64,000 nucleotides of DNA, taken from positions 25,877-89,876 of the forward strand of contig NZ_JAPTNL010000015.1 in the NCBI RefSeq assembly GCF_026891095.1, written 5' to 3'. Both the position numbers and the translations under genes were made by a program. This document shows, piece after piece, positions 43,879-52,222 of this stretch. Under the pieces are notes generated by a model. That model was not told the origin of the DNA. It worked only from the letters and a program-made list of their open reading frames with translations, and ran no database searches. Origin of the DNA: Roseovarius salincola (GTDB lineage: Bacteria; Pseudomonadota; Alphaproteobacteria; Rhodobacterales; Rhodobacteraceae). The first letter of the stretch is position 1. The number at the start of each line of letters is the position of its first letter.

Positions 43879-45456
43879 TCAGTCGGCAAAGAGATGCTCG
43901 CTTTGAGCAACCTCTAGCGCCTTGTCGGGGGCGATATCAAGAAAGCGCGCGATGACGCGGGCATGCTGTTCGGGCTGGTCGCCCTCGCGCAGGATCGCGA
44001 GATTGTCAAATTCGGCATCGCGGATGCGGTCGCTTTCGAAATTGATGTCACCGCGGATCGTAGGGAGCAGGCGTTTCAGCGTTTCACGCGGGGTCTGTTC
44101 ACCGGCAAGGCCGACGCGTTTGGCGTGGCCGGCCAGGAATTCATCCGAGAAATTGCACTGCACCTCGAGCATCTTCGTGATCGAGCGGTCGCTGGCGAAA
44201 TCGTGCAGCAGGTCCAGGTTGGCCGGGTCGATGCAGACGATCAGCCGGTCGGTATCGTAATAGTCGAACAGCATCCGCATCAGCGCCCGGCGGTGGCGCG
44301 TGCGTTTTTCCAGGCTGGCCTGAATGCCGCCGAGGTCGGGCAAGGCCGTGTGTTCCTCATTGAACAGATATTCGATGGTCGGGACGTTGGTGACCTGCCG
44401 GATCCTGTCGATCAGCCGCTTGGCGACATGCCATTTCTTGCACACCACAATCATCAGTTCGCGGTCGCGCCCCAGGGTGCTTTCGGTTTCCCAGAAGCGG
44501 CTGGCGAAGCGGCGCCCGATCCGGCCGCGCCCGGTCAGGAACTTGAACAGGCTGCGCCCCTCGTCCGATATCTGGAAGCGGGCGGTGTCGTCGGCATAAA
44601 GCGCGCCGAGGCGGGTCTTGAGCTCGACCGCCTCGGGGCTGATCTTGCGGGCGAACAGAGCGTCCTGGCTGAGCAGCAGGTCGTAATGGTCATTATAGAA
44701 GGTCACCGGCATCCCGTAATCGGTAAACATGAGAAAGGTCAGGGTACGGGTGCTGATCTCGTTTTCCGGGACAAGGTGACGCACCAGTGTCTGAAAGAAT
44801 GTCTCGTCGGGAATCCAGGTGGTGCGGAAAAACCGCATCACGTCGCGCCGGGTGCGGGTGAAATTCAGGATCCACTCCACCGTGCGGCGGCGCAGGCACC
44901 ACCATTGGCTGCCGATCTGCACCTGGATGTCATGCGGGATCGCGCGCGTTAGCCCCAGCCATTTCTGCAATGCGAAAGAAGCGTAGTAGCGTTTGGGCTG
45001 TCGTCGCTCGTTGAAGAAATGGCGGTAGGTCAGCCGCTCTTCCTTGATGCCGGTCTTGATCCAGTCGCTTTCGAAGAAATCGAAGCTCTCGATGTAATCC
45101 ACCTCATTTGCGTCAAGGAATTCACGCGTATAGGCGGCCGATTTGATCGCCGCGCAATCGCCCGAGAGCATGTAGAAATGGGTGGCACGCGGAAAGGCAT
45201 CGACCGCCGCCTCGAGCGCGTTCAGCGTGGCCTGGACCAGCGACCACTCGCCCCAGCCGCAGCGGACGCGTTTCTTCGCGAAGGTCACGTTGGGGTTGTC
45301 GGCAAGCGCCGCCTTGATGCGGGCGAAATGCTCGGGCTTGGCGCGGGCGTCGAAATGGATCGACATGCAGTCGCCCGCCGCGGTCAGCATCCGGGCCTGT
45401 CCAATGATCGCGTCGGGATCCTTGTGACACAGAAGTATGAACGCGATTTTTGCCAT
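43879..45456 (-). CDS. GT14-family glycosyltransferase with C-terminal domain (DUF5928-like)
   Basis: 525 residues. Residues 1-250 match the Branch/GT14 family (core-2 GlcNAc-transferase and xylosyltransferase relatives): KIAFILLCHKDPDAI, IHFDARAKPEHF, VRCGWGEWSLVQATLNAL, HFYMLSGDCAAIKS, IQVQIGSQWWCLRRRTVEWIL and WIPDETFFQTLV. The C-terminal half (about 265-525) is a separate domain, likely the one called DUF5928 in Rhodobacteraceae, with ELMIVVCKKWHVAKRL and TIEYLFNEEH. It probably adds a GlcNAc or xylose to an exported glycan or protein. It is divergent from a sulfotransferase and upstream of a HIT gene. Confidence 0.85.
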   Translation of the reverse strand: MAKIAFILLCHKDPDAIIGQARMLTAAGDCMSIHFDARAKPEHFARIKAALADNPNVTFAKKRVRCGWGEWSLVQATLNALEAAVDAFPRATHFYMLSGDCAAIKSAAYTREFLDANEVDYIESFDFFESDWIKTGIKEERLTYRHFFNERRQPKRYYASFALQKWLGLTRAIPHDIQVQIGSQWWCLRRRTVEWILNFTRTRRDVMRFFRTTWIPDETFFQTLVRHLVPENEISTRTLTFLMFTDYGMPVTFYNDHYDLLLSQDALFARKISPEAVELKTRLGALYADDTARFQISDEGRSLFKFLTGRGRIGRRFASRFWETESTLGRDRELMIVVCKKWHVAKRLIDRIRQVTNVPTIEYLFNEEHTALPDLGGIQASLEKRTRHRRALMRMLFDYYDTDRLIVCIDPANLDLLHDFASDRSITKMLEVQCNFSDEFLAGHAKRVGLAGEQTPRETLKRLLPTIRGDINFESDRIRDAEFDNLAILREGDQPEQHARVIARFLDIAPDKALEVAQSEHLFAD

Positions 45457-45603
45457 TTGGAGAACAGATTACCGAATGCTGCCAGAACCGTTTACAGTGA
45501 TAGACCTGAACGGGAATTGAATAAACAGGCTTTCTCTGCTTTTTTGAACGGGTTAGTAACATACACTGCGATATGTTGCGCGCATGGTTTGGAGACGGCA
45601 GGC

Positions 45604-46422
45604 ATGGGATTTCCAGGAACATGGATGACCGAAAGCGAAAGCGTGGTCTATCGCGTGGTGCCCAAATGCGCCTGTTCGACGATCGGGCAGATCATGTATT
45701 ACTCGGATCACGGGGCATTCTTTGACGGCGACATCCATGACGCCGCCGAGGGGCTGCACAAGTGGTCGCGCGATGAAAGCCAGCCGCTGATCAGCGCCAA
45801 TGCGAAGACCCACTCATCTTATGCGTTCACCTGCGTGCGCAACCCCTATACGCGCATCCTGTCCAGCTTTTTCGACAAGATCTGTGGTATCCAGCGCAAC
45901 GGCAAACGCTATCGTGGCAAGCTGGTGCCGCTGTTGATCCAGAAATACGGGATCGAGGTGGGCGGCGATGACGGCAAGCAGGAATTCGACCAGATCAAGA
46001 GCTTCCGCCGCTTCCTGCTGTTCACCCGCGACACGATCCGCTGGCGCCGCCCGATGGAACCCGACATCCACTGGTCAGCCATGTCGGGCCATGTGTCGAC
46101 CTTCATCGTGAATGGGGGCACCTATGACAGGATCATCTGGACCGAAAGTTTCAATGACGGCATGCAGCAGGTTCTCGATGCGCTCAGCACCCCGCACAAG
46201 GTGGACCTCAAGAAGATCCCGCGTTTCAACGAATCCGAAGGCCACGGCCCCAAGCGCGCCCACCCGGTCGAGGATTATTTCGACGATCTCTCGATGCATC
46301 TCATGCGTGAAATCTATCACCGCGATTTCAACCTGTTCAAATATGATTTCGACGACCCGTCCAACAAGATGCCGATCGGCGAGATCGACCTTGACGAGGT
46401 CCATGCCAAGCTGGGCGAATAG
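45604..46422 (+). CDS. Sulfotransferase family protein (second in window)
   Basis: 272 residues from ATG 45604. The PAPS 5'-phosphosulfate loop is VPKCACSTIGQIM (19-31) and the 3'-phosphate motif is CVRNPYTRILSSFF (77-90). The KCACS-type loop is typical of carbohydrate sulfotransferases of the PF03567 type. It should sulfate a hydroxyl of a sugar. The divergent GT14 gene 147 bp away makes a joint glycan target plausible. Acidic residues dominate the C-terminus (DFDDPSNKM...GEIDLDE). Confidence 0.85.
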   Translation: MGFPGTWMTESESVVYRVVPKCACSTIGQIMYYSDHGAFFDGDIHDAAEGLHKWSRDESQPLISANAKTHSSYAFTCVRNPYTRILSSFFDKICGIQRNGKRYRGKLVPLLIQKYGIEVGGDDGKQEFDQIKSFRRFLLFTRDTIRWRRPMEPDIHWSAMSGHVSTFIVNGGTYDRIIWTESFNDGMQQVLDALSTPHKVDLKKIPRFNESEGHGPKRAHPVEDYFDDLSMHLMREIYHRDFNLFKYDFDDPSNKMPIGEIDLDEVHAKLGE

Positions 46423-46442
46423 GCGCTCGCGCCCTGCCCCGC

Positions 46443-47222
46443 TCAGCGCCTGGCGCGATCCTGCAACAGTGACTCGATGCGCTCGAGCCGGGCGAAGACC
46501 TCGTCGCGATAGGTATCGGTTTTCTCGGCGTCTTCGGCGTGGTGGGCGTCCTGCATCGAATTGACGATCAGGCCGACCACAAGGTTCACCACCGCGAAGG
46601 TGGTGATCAGGATGAACGGCACGAAGAACAGCCAAGCATGGGGGTAGACCTCCATCACCGGGCGCACGATGCCCATCGACCAGCTTTCCAGCGTCATGAT
46701 CTGAAACAGCGAATAGCCCGAACGCCCCAGTGTGCCGAACCACTCGGGAAAGGTGGCGCCGAACAGCTTGGTCGCCATGACCGAGGCGATATAGAAGATG
46801 ATCCCCATCAGCAGGAACACCGAGCCCATGCCGGGCAGCGCGTTCATCAGCCCCTCGACCACGCGGCGCAGCGAGGGGGTGACCGACAGAACCCGCAAGA
46901 GACGCAGGATGCGCAGCGCGCGCAAGACGCTGAGCCCCTGCGCGGCGGGAACGAGCGAGATGCCGACGATCACGAAATCGAAGATGCCCCAGCCACTGCG
47001 GAAGAAAGCCCCGCCGCGGGCATAGATCTTGGCGGCGATCTCGACCACGAAGATGGCAAGGCAGATCGTGTCCAGCGTGACGATCAGCGGCCCGGCGACG
47101 GCCATGATCTCGTCCGAGGTTTCCATCCCCAGGATCGCGGCGTTGAACAGGATCACCGCAAGGATGAAATTCCGCACGATGCGCTTGTCGATCAGGGCGC
47201 CGATCTTCTGTCGTGAAATCAT
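46443..47222 (-). CDS. Bacterial voltage-gated sodium channel (NaChBac family)
   Basis: 259 residues from ATG 47222. Six membrane helices: S1 (about 15-35), S2 (45-66), S3 (78-95), the voltage-sensor S4 with regularly spaced Arg, LRALRILRLLRVLSVTPSLRR (R101, R104, R107, R110), then S5, pore and S6. The selectivity filter is TLESWSM (177-183), as recalled for Silicibacter NavSp1. A C-terminal helix with heptad pattern (DAEKTDTYRDEVFARLERIE) would form the four-stranded coiled coil. It conducts Na+ into the cell on depolarisation. Convergent with the sulfotransferase. Confidence 0.92.
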   Translation of the reverse strand: MISRQKIGALIDKRIVRNFILAVILFNAAILGMETSDEIMAVAGPLIVTLDTICLAIFVVEIAAKIYARGGAFFRSGWGIFDFVIVGISLVPAAQGLSVLRALRILRLLRVLSVTPSLRRVVEGLMNALPGMGSVFLLMGIIFYIASVMATKLFGATFPEWFGTLGRSGYSLFQIMTLESWSMGIVRPVMEVYPHAWLFFVPFILITTFAVVNLVVGLIVNSMQDAHHAEDAEKTDTYRDEVFARLERIESLLQDRARR

Positions 47223-47300
47223 GGTTGCCTGACTGCCTGCCTGAGTTCCGGATGTCGCCGATATGGGGCGGCGCGCAGCCCGCCGCAAGCGCCGTGCGCG

Positions 47301-48173
47301 TCAGATGCCGACAAAGCGGTTGCGCGCATGGCCCTGAAGGTAAAGCAGCGCCGTCAGATCACCGTGATTGATCCGGATGTCGCATTGCGCCGCAACCGAG
47401 GGTTTCGCATGCAGCGCGACTCCGGTGCCTGCAAGACCCAGCATTCCCAGATCGTTCGCACCATCCCCCACGGCGATCACGTCATCATGGCCGATCCCGC
47501 GCCGTGCGGTGATATCGCGCAGCGCGCCGATCTTGGCCTCGCGCCCCAGGATCGGCCTGGCGACCTCGCCGCTCAGGCGGCCCGCCTCGATCAGCAACGT
47601 GTTGGCGTGATTCTCGTCAAACCCCAGATCGGCGGCGACCTTTGCGGTAAACGCCGTGAACCCGCCCGAAACCAGAACGCAATGCGCGCCATGGGCCTTC
47701 ATGGTCGCCACCAGGGCCTTGCCGCCGGGCGTGTAGGAGATGCGCGTCGCCAGCACCTCTTCGATCACACCCGCATCGAGCCCCTTCAACAGCGCAACCC
47801 GTTCGGTCAATGCGCCCTCGAAATCCAGTTCGCCATTCATGGCGCGCGCGGTGATCTCCCTGACATGCGCGCCAACCCCGGCGACCTCGGCCAGTTCATC
47901 GATGCATTCCTGCTCGATCATGGTGCTGTCCATATCCGCCAGCAGCATGGATTTGCGCCGCCCTTCGGCGGGCTGAATCACGAGGTCGACCTGTTGCGCC
48001 TGAAGGTCGGCCCAGACATCCCAGCGGTTCGCGGGGATCACGGCCATCGCGAATTCCGCCGCCTCGTCGGGCGCAAGCCATTGCGCGTCACCCCCGCCCC
48101 AGGCGTTGCGCAGCGACTCCACAAGGGCGGGATCAAGCGCGCCCGCGGGCGCGATCAGCGTGGCGATATACAT
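47301..48173 (-). CDS. serB: Phosphoserine phosphatase
   Basis: 290 residues from ATG 48173. A HAD-family enzyme that completes serine synthesis. Motif I is D80-M-D82-S-T, motif II CVLVSGGFTAFT, and motif IV VIAVGDGANDLGMLG. The N-terminal 70 residues form an ACT-like regulatory region. It is divergent from serC-serA, so all three steps from 3-phosphoglycerate to serine are encoded together. Confidence 0.96.
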   Translation of the reverse strand: MYIATLIAPAGALDPALVESLRNAWGGGDAQWLAPDEAAEFAMAVIPANRWDVWADLQAQQVDLVIQPAEGRRKSMLLADMDSTMIEQECIDELAEVAGVGAHVREITARAMNGELDFEGALTERVALLKGLDAGVIEEVLATRISYTPGGKALVATMKAHGAHCVLVSGGFTAFTAKVAADLGFDENHANTLLIEAGRLSGEVARPILGREAKIGALRDITARRGIGHDDVIAVGDGANDLGMLGLAGTGVALHAKPSVAAQCDIRINHGDLTALLYLQGHARNRFVGI

Positions 48174-48270
48174 GGCGGCCTCTGCTTTGCGATGCGGCTG
48201 TGGCATAGCGCAGCGCCGCGCTAGGTTCCAGCGCCAAAGCGAATGACGCGCCCGCCTCCCCCTTCATCTG

Positions 48271-48311
48271 GCCTCAAATACCTCGGGGGGTCCGGGGGGC
48301 TGGCCCCCCGG
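48271..48311. repeat. G-rich hairpin repeat between serB and serC
   Basis: GCCTCAAATACCTCGGGGGG precedes a perfect stem CCGGGGGG (48292-48299) / CCCCCCGG (48304-48311) with loop CTGG. From memory, near-identical CTCAAATA...GGGGGTCCGGGGG units recur between genes in many Rhodobacterales genomes. Its role (terminator, REP-like element) is unknown. It occupies part of the 307-bp gap between serB and serC. Confidence 0.6.
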
Positions 48312-48349
48312 CCTCGGCCAGGGGCGCGGGTTTCCGATAATAGCCAAGC

Positions 48350-48476
48350 GCGTCGCATTTAATCGTCCAAGCGACGCAGATGCGTCATTTCTGCACTTGC
48401 GAAATGCCCCGGCTGGCCGTATCCCCGTTCGCGGGACACCCCTCCCCAACGAGGGGCGCTTATCTGGAAGGATAGC
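48350..48476 (+). promoter_or_regulatory. serC-leader-like structured 5' UTR
   Basis: Stems in order: GCGTCGC (48350-48356) with GCGACGC (48371-48377); an overlapping alternative GACGCA/TGCGTC (48373-48386); CATTTC (48386-48391) with GAAATG (48401-48406); CCCG-TTCG-CGGG; CCCCT/AGGGG; and a last stem GCTTATC (48458-48464) with GATAGC (48471-48476) that puts the ribosome-binding site GGAAGG in or beside its loop. The final stem covering the ribosome-binding site of serC-serA is what is described for the alphaproteobacterial SerC leader. The match is from memory; a covariance search would settle it. Confidence 0.65.
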
Positions 48477-48480
48477 AGAG

Positions 48481-49623
48481 ATGGCTATGCAACAACCGGC
48501 AACGCGGCCGGCCAATCCGCGTTTTTCCTCTGGCCCCTGTGCCAAACCCCCCGCATTCGCACTGAGCAAGCTGGCAGACGCGCCTCTGGGCCGCAGCCAC
48601 CGCGCCGCTGTCGGCAAGGCCAAGCTGAAGGCCGCCATCGAGGGCACGCGCGAGGTGCTTGGCATTCCAGACGATTACAGGATCGCCATCGTTCCGGCCT
48701 CGGATACGGGCGCCGTGGAAATGGCCATGTGGAACCTGCTGGGCGCGCGCAAGGTCGAGATGCTGGCCTGGGAAAGCTTCGGCGCGGGCTGGGTCACCGA
48801 CGTGGTCAAGCAGTTGAAGCTCGATGCCGAAGTGAAAGAGGCCCCCTATGGCGAGATCGTCGATCTGGACGGCGTCGATACGGATAATGACGTGGTGTTC
48901 ACCTGGAATGGCACCACGAGCGGCGCGCGCGTGCCCAATGGCGACTGGATCAAGCCCAACCGCGAGGGGCTGACGATCTGCGATGCCACCTCGGCGGCCT
49001 TCGCCCAGCGCCTGCCCTGGGACAAGCTGGATGTGACCACCTTCAGCTGGCAGAAGGTTCTGGGCGGCGAAGCCGCGCACGGGATGCTGGTGCTCAGCCC
49101 CCGCGCGGTCGAGCGGCTGGAAAACTACACCCCGGCATGGCCCCTGCCCAAGATCTTCCGCCTGACCAAGGGCGGCAAGCTGATCGAGGGAATCTTCGTG
49201 GGCGAGACGATCAACACGCCGTCGATGCTGGCGGTCGAGGATTACCTGCTCGCGCTGGACTGGGCGCGCGAGGTCGGCGGGCTTGAGGGGCTGCGCGAAC
49301 GCGCCTATGCCAACCTGGCCGCCGTGCAGGCCTTCGTTGCGGAAAACGACTGGCTGGCCTTTCTGGTGGAACAGCCGGAATATCGCTCGAACACAAGCGT
49401 CTGCCTCAAGTTCACCGATGCGCGGATCACCGATGGCGCGGCCTTCGCCAAGGCCGTGGTCAAGCGGCTGGACGCCGAAGGCGTGGCCTATGACATCGGC
49501 GCCTATCGCGATGCGCCCCCCGGTCTGCGGATCTGGTGCGGCGGCACGGTGGAAGCCAGCGATGTCGCGGCGCTGATGCCCTGGATCAAATGGGCCTTCG
49601 AGGCCGAGATCGAGGCGGCGTGA
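48481..49623 (+). CDS. serC: Phosphoserine aminotransferase
   Basis: 380 residues from ATG 48481, with GGAAGG 8 bases upstream. A PLP enzyme that makes phosphoserine from 3-phosphohydroxypyruvate and glutamate. It has [13 protein letters not shown] near the N-terminus, the [18 protein letters not shown] cofactor loop, [17 protein letters not shown], and the PLP Lys in [18 protein letters not shown]. The long form with the RSHRA-type sequence is the alphaproteobacterial SerC class. Co-transcribed with serA. Confidence 0.97.
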   Translation: MAMQQPATRPANPRFSSGPCAKPPAFALSKLADAPLGRSHRAAVGKAKLKAAIEGTREVLGIPDDYRIAIVPASDTGAVEMAMWNLLGARKVEMLAWESFGAGWVTDVVKQLKLDAEVKEAPYGEIVDLDGVDTDNDVVFTWNGTTSGARVPNGDWIKPNREGLTICDATSAAFAQRLPWDKLDVTTFSWQKVLGGEAAHGMLVLSPRAVERLENYTPAWPLPKIFRLTKGGKLIEGIFVGETINTPSMLAVEDYLLALDWAREVGGLEGLRERAYANLAAVQAFVAENDWLAFLVEQPEYRSNTSVCLKFTDARITDGAAFAKAVVKRLDAEGVAYDIGAYRDAPPGLRIWCGGTVEASDVAALMPWIKWAFEAEIEAA

Positions 49624-49665
49624 GCGGTACGCCCTGACGGGCACCCCTCTATCTGACCAAAGCAG

Positions 49666-49688
49666 GGTGCGCGGCCGTTCCGCGCACC
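49666..49688 (+). promoter_or_regulatory. Intercistronic hairpin between serC and serA
   Basis: GGTGCGCGG (49666-49674) is perfectly complementary to CCGCGCACC (49680-49688) around loop CCGTT. There is no T-run after it on the plus strand (ATCTTCCCCC follows), so it looks more like an mRNA-processing or stability element, or a weak attenuator, than a full terminator. serA starts 31 bases later. Confidence 0.6.
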
Positions 49689-49719
49689 ATCTTCCCCCAA
49701 ATTTCAAAGGACCAGAAAA

Positions 49720-51315
49720 ATGGCTCCCAAGGTACTCGTCTCCGACAAACTCTCCGAAACCGCCGTGCAGATATTCCGTGACCGTGGCATCGACGTGGAT
49801 TTCATGCCCGAGCTGGGCAAGGACAAGGAAAAGCTGGCCGAGGTGATCGGCCAGTATGACGGTCTTGCCATCCGCTCGGCCACCAAGGTGACGCCGACCA
49901 TTCTCGAGGCCGCGACCAATCTCAAGGTGGTGGGCCGCGCCGGGATCGGCACCGACAACGTGGATAAGGACGCGGCCAGCAAGAAGGGCGTGATCGTGAT
50001 GAACACGCCTTTCGGCAACATGATCACCACCGCCGAGCATGCCATCGCGATGATGTTCGCCGTGGCGCGCCAGATCCCAGAGGCCAGCGTCTCGACCCAG
50101 GCCGGCAAGTGGGAAAAATCCAGGTTCATGGGCACCGAACTGACCGGCAAGACCCTGGGCGTGATCGGCGCGGGCAATATCGGCGGAATCGTCTGTGACC
50201 GCGCGCGCGGCCTCAAGATGAAGGTCGTGGCCTATGATCCCTTCCTCGGGCAGGAAAAGGCCGACAAGATGGGCGTGGAGAAGGTGGAGCTGGACGAGCT
50301 GCTGGCGCGCGCCGATTTCATCACGCTGCATGTGCCGCTGACCGATCAGACCCGCAATATCCTGAGCCGCGAGAACCTTGAAAAGACCAAGAAGGGCGTG
50401 CGGATCATCAACTGCGCGCGCGGCGGTCTGGTCGATGAGCAGGCGCTGGCCGATCTGCTGAAATCCGGCCATGTGGCCGGGGCCGGTTTCGACGTCTTCG
50501 CCGAGGAACCCGCCACCGAGAACCCGCTGTTCGGCCTGCCCAACGTGGTCTGCACCCCGCATCTGGGCGCGGCCACCACCGAAGCGCAGGAGAACGTCGC
50601 GTTGCAAGTGGCCGAGCAGATGTCGGATTACCTGCTGACGGGCGCGGTGACCAACGCGCTCAACATGCCGTCGGTCACCGCAGAGGAGGCCAAGGTGATG
50701 GGCCCCTGGATCAAGCTGTCGGATCATCTGGGCAATTTCATCGGCCAGATGACGGATGAGCCGATCAAGGCGATCAACATCCTTTATGATGGTGTCGTTT
50801 CGGAGATGAACCTCGAGGCACTGACCTGCTCGGCCATCGCCGGGATCATGAAATCGGTCAATCCGGACGTGAACATGGTCTCCGCCCCGGTCGTCGCCAA
50901 GGAGCGCGGCGTCAAGATCAGCACCACCAAGCAGGACAAGTCCGGCGCCTTCGAGGGCTATATCAAGCTGACGGTCGTGACCGACAAGCGCGAGCGCTCG
51001 ATCGGGGGCACGGTGTTCAGCGACGGCAAGCCGCGTTTCATCCAGATCAAGGGCATCAATATCGACGCCGAGATCGGCGCGCATATGCTCTACACCACCA
51101 ACCGCGACGAGCCGGGGATCATCGGCACGCTTGGCCAGCTGATGGGCGAGCATGGCGTGAACATCGCCAACTTCACGCTTGGGCGCTCGAATGCGGGCGG
51201 CGAAGCGATCGCGCTACTTTACGTCGATGCGCCGATTGACGCCGCGATCGTCAAGATGCTGGAAGATACCGGCAAGTTCCAGCAGGTGCGACCGCTGGAA
51301 TTCGACGTGGGCTGA
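49720..51315 (+). CDS. serA: D-3-phosphoglycerate dehydrogenase
   Basis: 531 residues, the long three-domain form. It oxidises 3-phosphoglycerate with NAD+, the first step of serine synthesis. NAD-binding fold GVIGAGNIGGIVCDRARGLKM's core is GAGNIG; active-site residues lie in NCARGGLVDEQAL and the ATTEAQ/HLGAATTEAQ His region. The intervening ASB domain (about 315-450) precedes a C-terminal ACT domain (about 455-530) with NRDEPGIIGTLGQLMGEHGV, the serine-sensing part. CAAAGGACC precedes the ATG. A terminator follows. Confidence 0.97.
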   Translation: MAPKVLVSDKLSETAVQIFRDRGIDVDFMPELGKDKEKLAEVIGQYDGLAIRSATKVTPTILEAATNLKVVGRAGIGTDNVDKDAASKKGVIVMNTPFGNMITTAEHAIAMMFAVARQIPEASVSTQAGKWEKSRFMGTELTGKTLGVIGAGNIGGIVCDRARGLKMKVVAYDPFLGQEKADKMGVEKVELDELLARADFITLHVPLTDQTRNILSRENLEKTKKGVRIINCARGGLVDEQALADLLKSGHVAGAGFDVFAEEPATENPLFGLPNVVCTPHLGAATTEAQENVALQVAEQMSDYLLTGAVTNALNMPSVTAEEAKVMGPWIKLSDHLGNFIGQMTDEPIKAINILYDGVVSEMNLEALTCSAIAGIMKSVNPDVNMVSAPVVAKERGVKISTTKQDKSGAFEGYIKLTVVTDKRERSIGGTVFSDGKPRFIQIKGINIDAEIGAHMLYTTNRDEPGIIGTLGQLMGEHGVNIANFTLGRSNAGGEAIALLYVDAPIDAAIVKMLEDTGKFQQVRPLEFDVG

Positions 51316-51339
51316 GGCCTGCCAGAACCCATGTGAAAG

Positions 51340-51370
51340 CGGTCCGGCCCCGGTGGTCCGGGCCGTTTTT
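51340..51370 (+). terminator. Intrinsic terminator of serC-serA
   Basis: CGGTCCGG (51340-51347) pairs with CCGGGCCG (51358-51365), one G-T pair, then TTTTT. It lies 25 bases after the serA stop and inside the longer upstream frame of the next gene, which supports the downstream start chosen there. Confidence 0.82.
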
Positions 51371-51407
51371 CTTTGCAACCCGGCAGTGGCTGCGCAACGC
51401 TCGGGCG

Positions 51408-52145
51408 ATGAGTGCAGCAAGTTACGTCATCGGAGACATTCACGGCCAACGCGCCATGCTCGAAGACGCCCTGGCCCGTATCGAGGACGATGGCGGCGCG
51501 GAGGCGAAGGTGGTGTTCCTGGGCGACCTCTTGGATCGCGGCCCCGACAGCCGGGGCGTGATCGAGATCATCCTCGAGGGGATCGCACAAGGCCGGGACT
51601 GGATCGTTCTGAAGGGCAATCACGACGATTACCTGAGCCGGTTTCTGGATCAGGGCGATGCCCATGCCAGCAAGGGGCACCCCGAACTGCCCTGGTTCGA
51701 CCCGAGGCTTGGGGGCGATGCGACGCTGGCCAGCTATGGCGTCGAGACCGGGGGCCGCAAGATCTGCGACATCCTGGCCGACGCCTGTGCGGCGGTGCCA
51801 AGGGCGCATCGCGATTTCATCGCCGGGCTGCCGCTTTGGCATGAGGCGGGCAGTCTTTTGTTCGTGCATGCGGGTATCCGCCCCGGCGTGCCGCTGGCCG
51901 AGCAGAGCGCCGAGGACCTGATGTGGATCCGCGAGCCCTTTCTGAGCTGGCCCGAGCGCCACCCCTGGCTGGTGGTGCATGGCCACACGGCGCTGGATTT
52001 TCCGCACCATTACGGCAACCGCGTCAACCTTGACGGCGGCGCCGGGTGGGGGCGCCCTCTGATCCCGGCGGTTTTCGAGGGGCGCCATTGCTGGCTGCTG
52101 ACCGGGGACGGGCGGATGCGCCTGCCTGCCAATCCGGGGTTCTGA
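51408..52145 (+). CDS. PPP-family metallophosphoesterase
   Basis: 245 residues from ATG 51408; a longer frame from 51333 would include the serA terminator. Phosphoesterase signatures in order: YVIGDIHGQ (D-x-H), VFLGDLLDRGPDS (GDxxDRG), IVLKGNHDDY (GNHD), LFVHAGIRPG and WLVVHGHTALD. These are the metal ligands of PPP-type serine/threonine protein phosphatases and of ApaH-like enzymes. The substrate (phosphoprotein or dinucleotide) cannot be told from sequence. Confidence 0.9.
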   Translation: MSAASYVIGDIHGQRAMLEDALARIEDDGGAEAKVVFLGDLLDRGPDSRGVIEIILEGIAQGRDWIVLKGNHDDYLSRFLDQGDAHASKGHPELPWFDPRLGGDATLASYGVETGGRKICDILADACAAVPRAHRDFIAGLPLWHEAGSLLFVHAGIRPGVPLAEQSAEDLMWIREPFLSWPERHPWLVVHGHTALDFPHHYGNRVNLDGGAGWGRPLIPAVFEGRHCWLLTGDGRMRLPANPGF

Positions 52146-52222
52146 CGGGACGTTCCGGTTGCCATGGCTGCACCTGCGCCGATAGGGTCAGTCCAGGATT
52201 TCATCACAGCAGGGACGACACC

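Noticed and set aside
48460..51153. 897-codon minus-strand open frame over serC and serA
   Set aside because: Antisense shadow of two unmistakable serine-synthesis genes; its translation has no recognisable domain.
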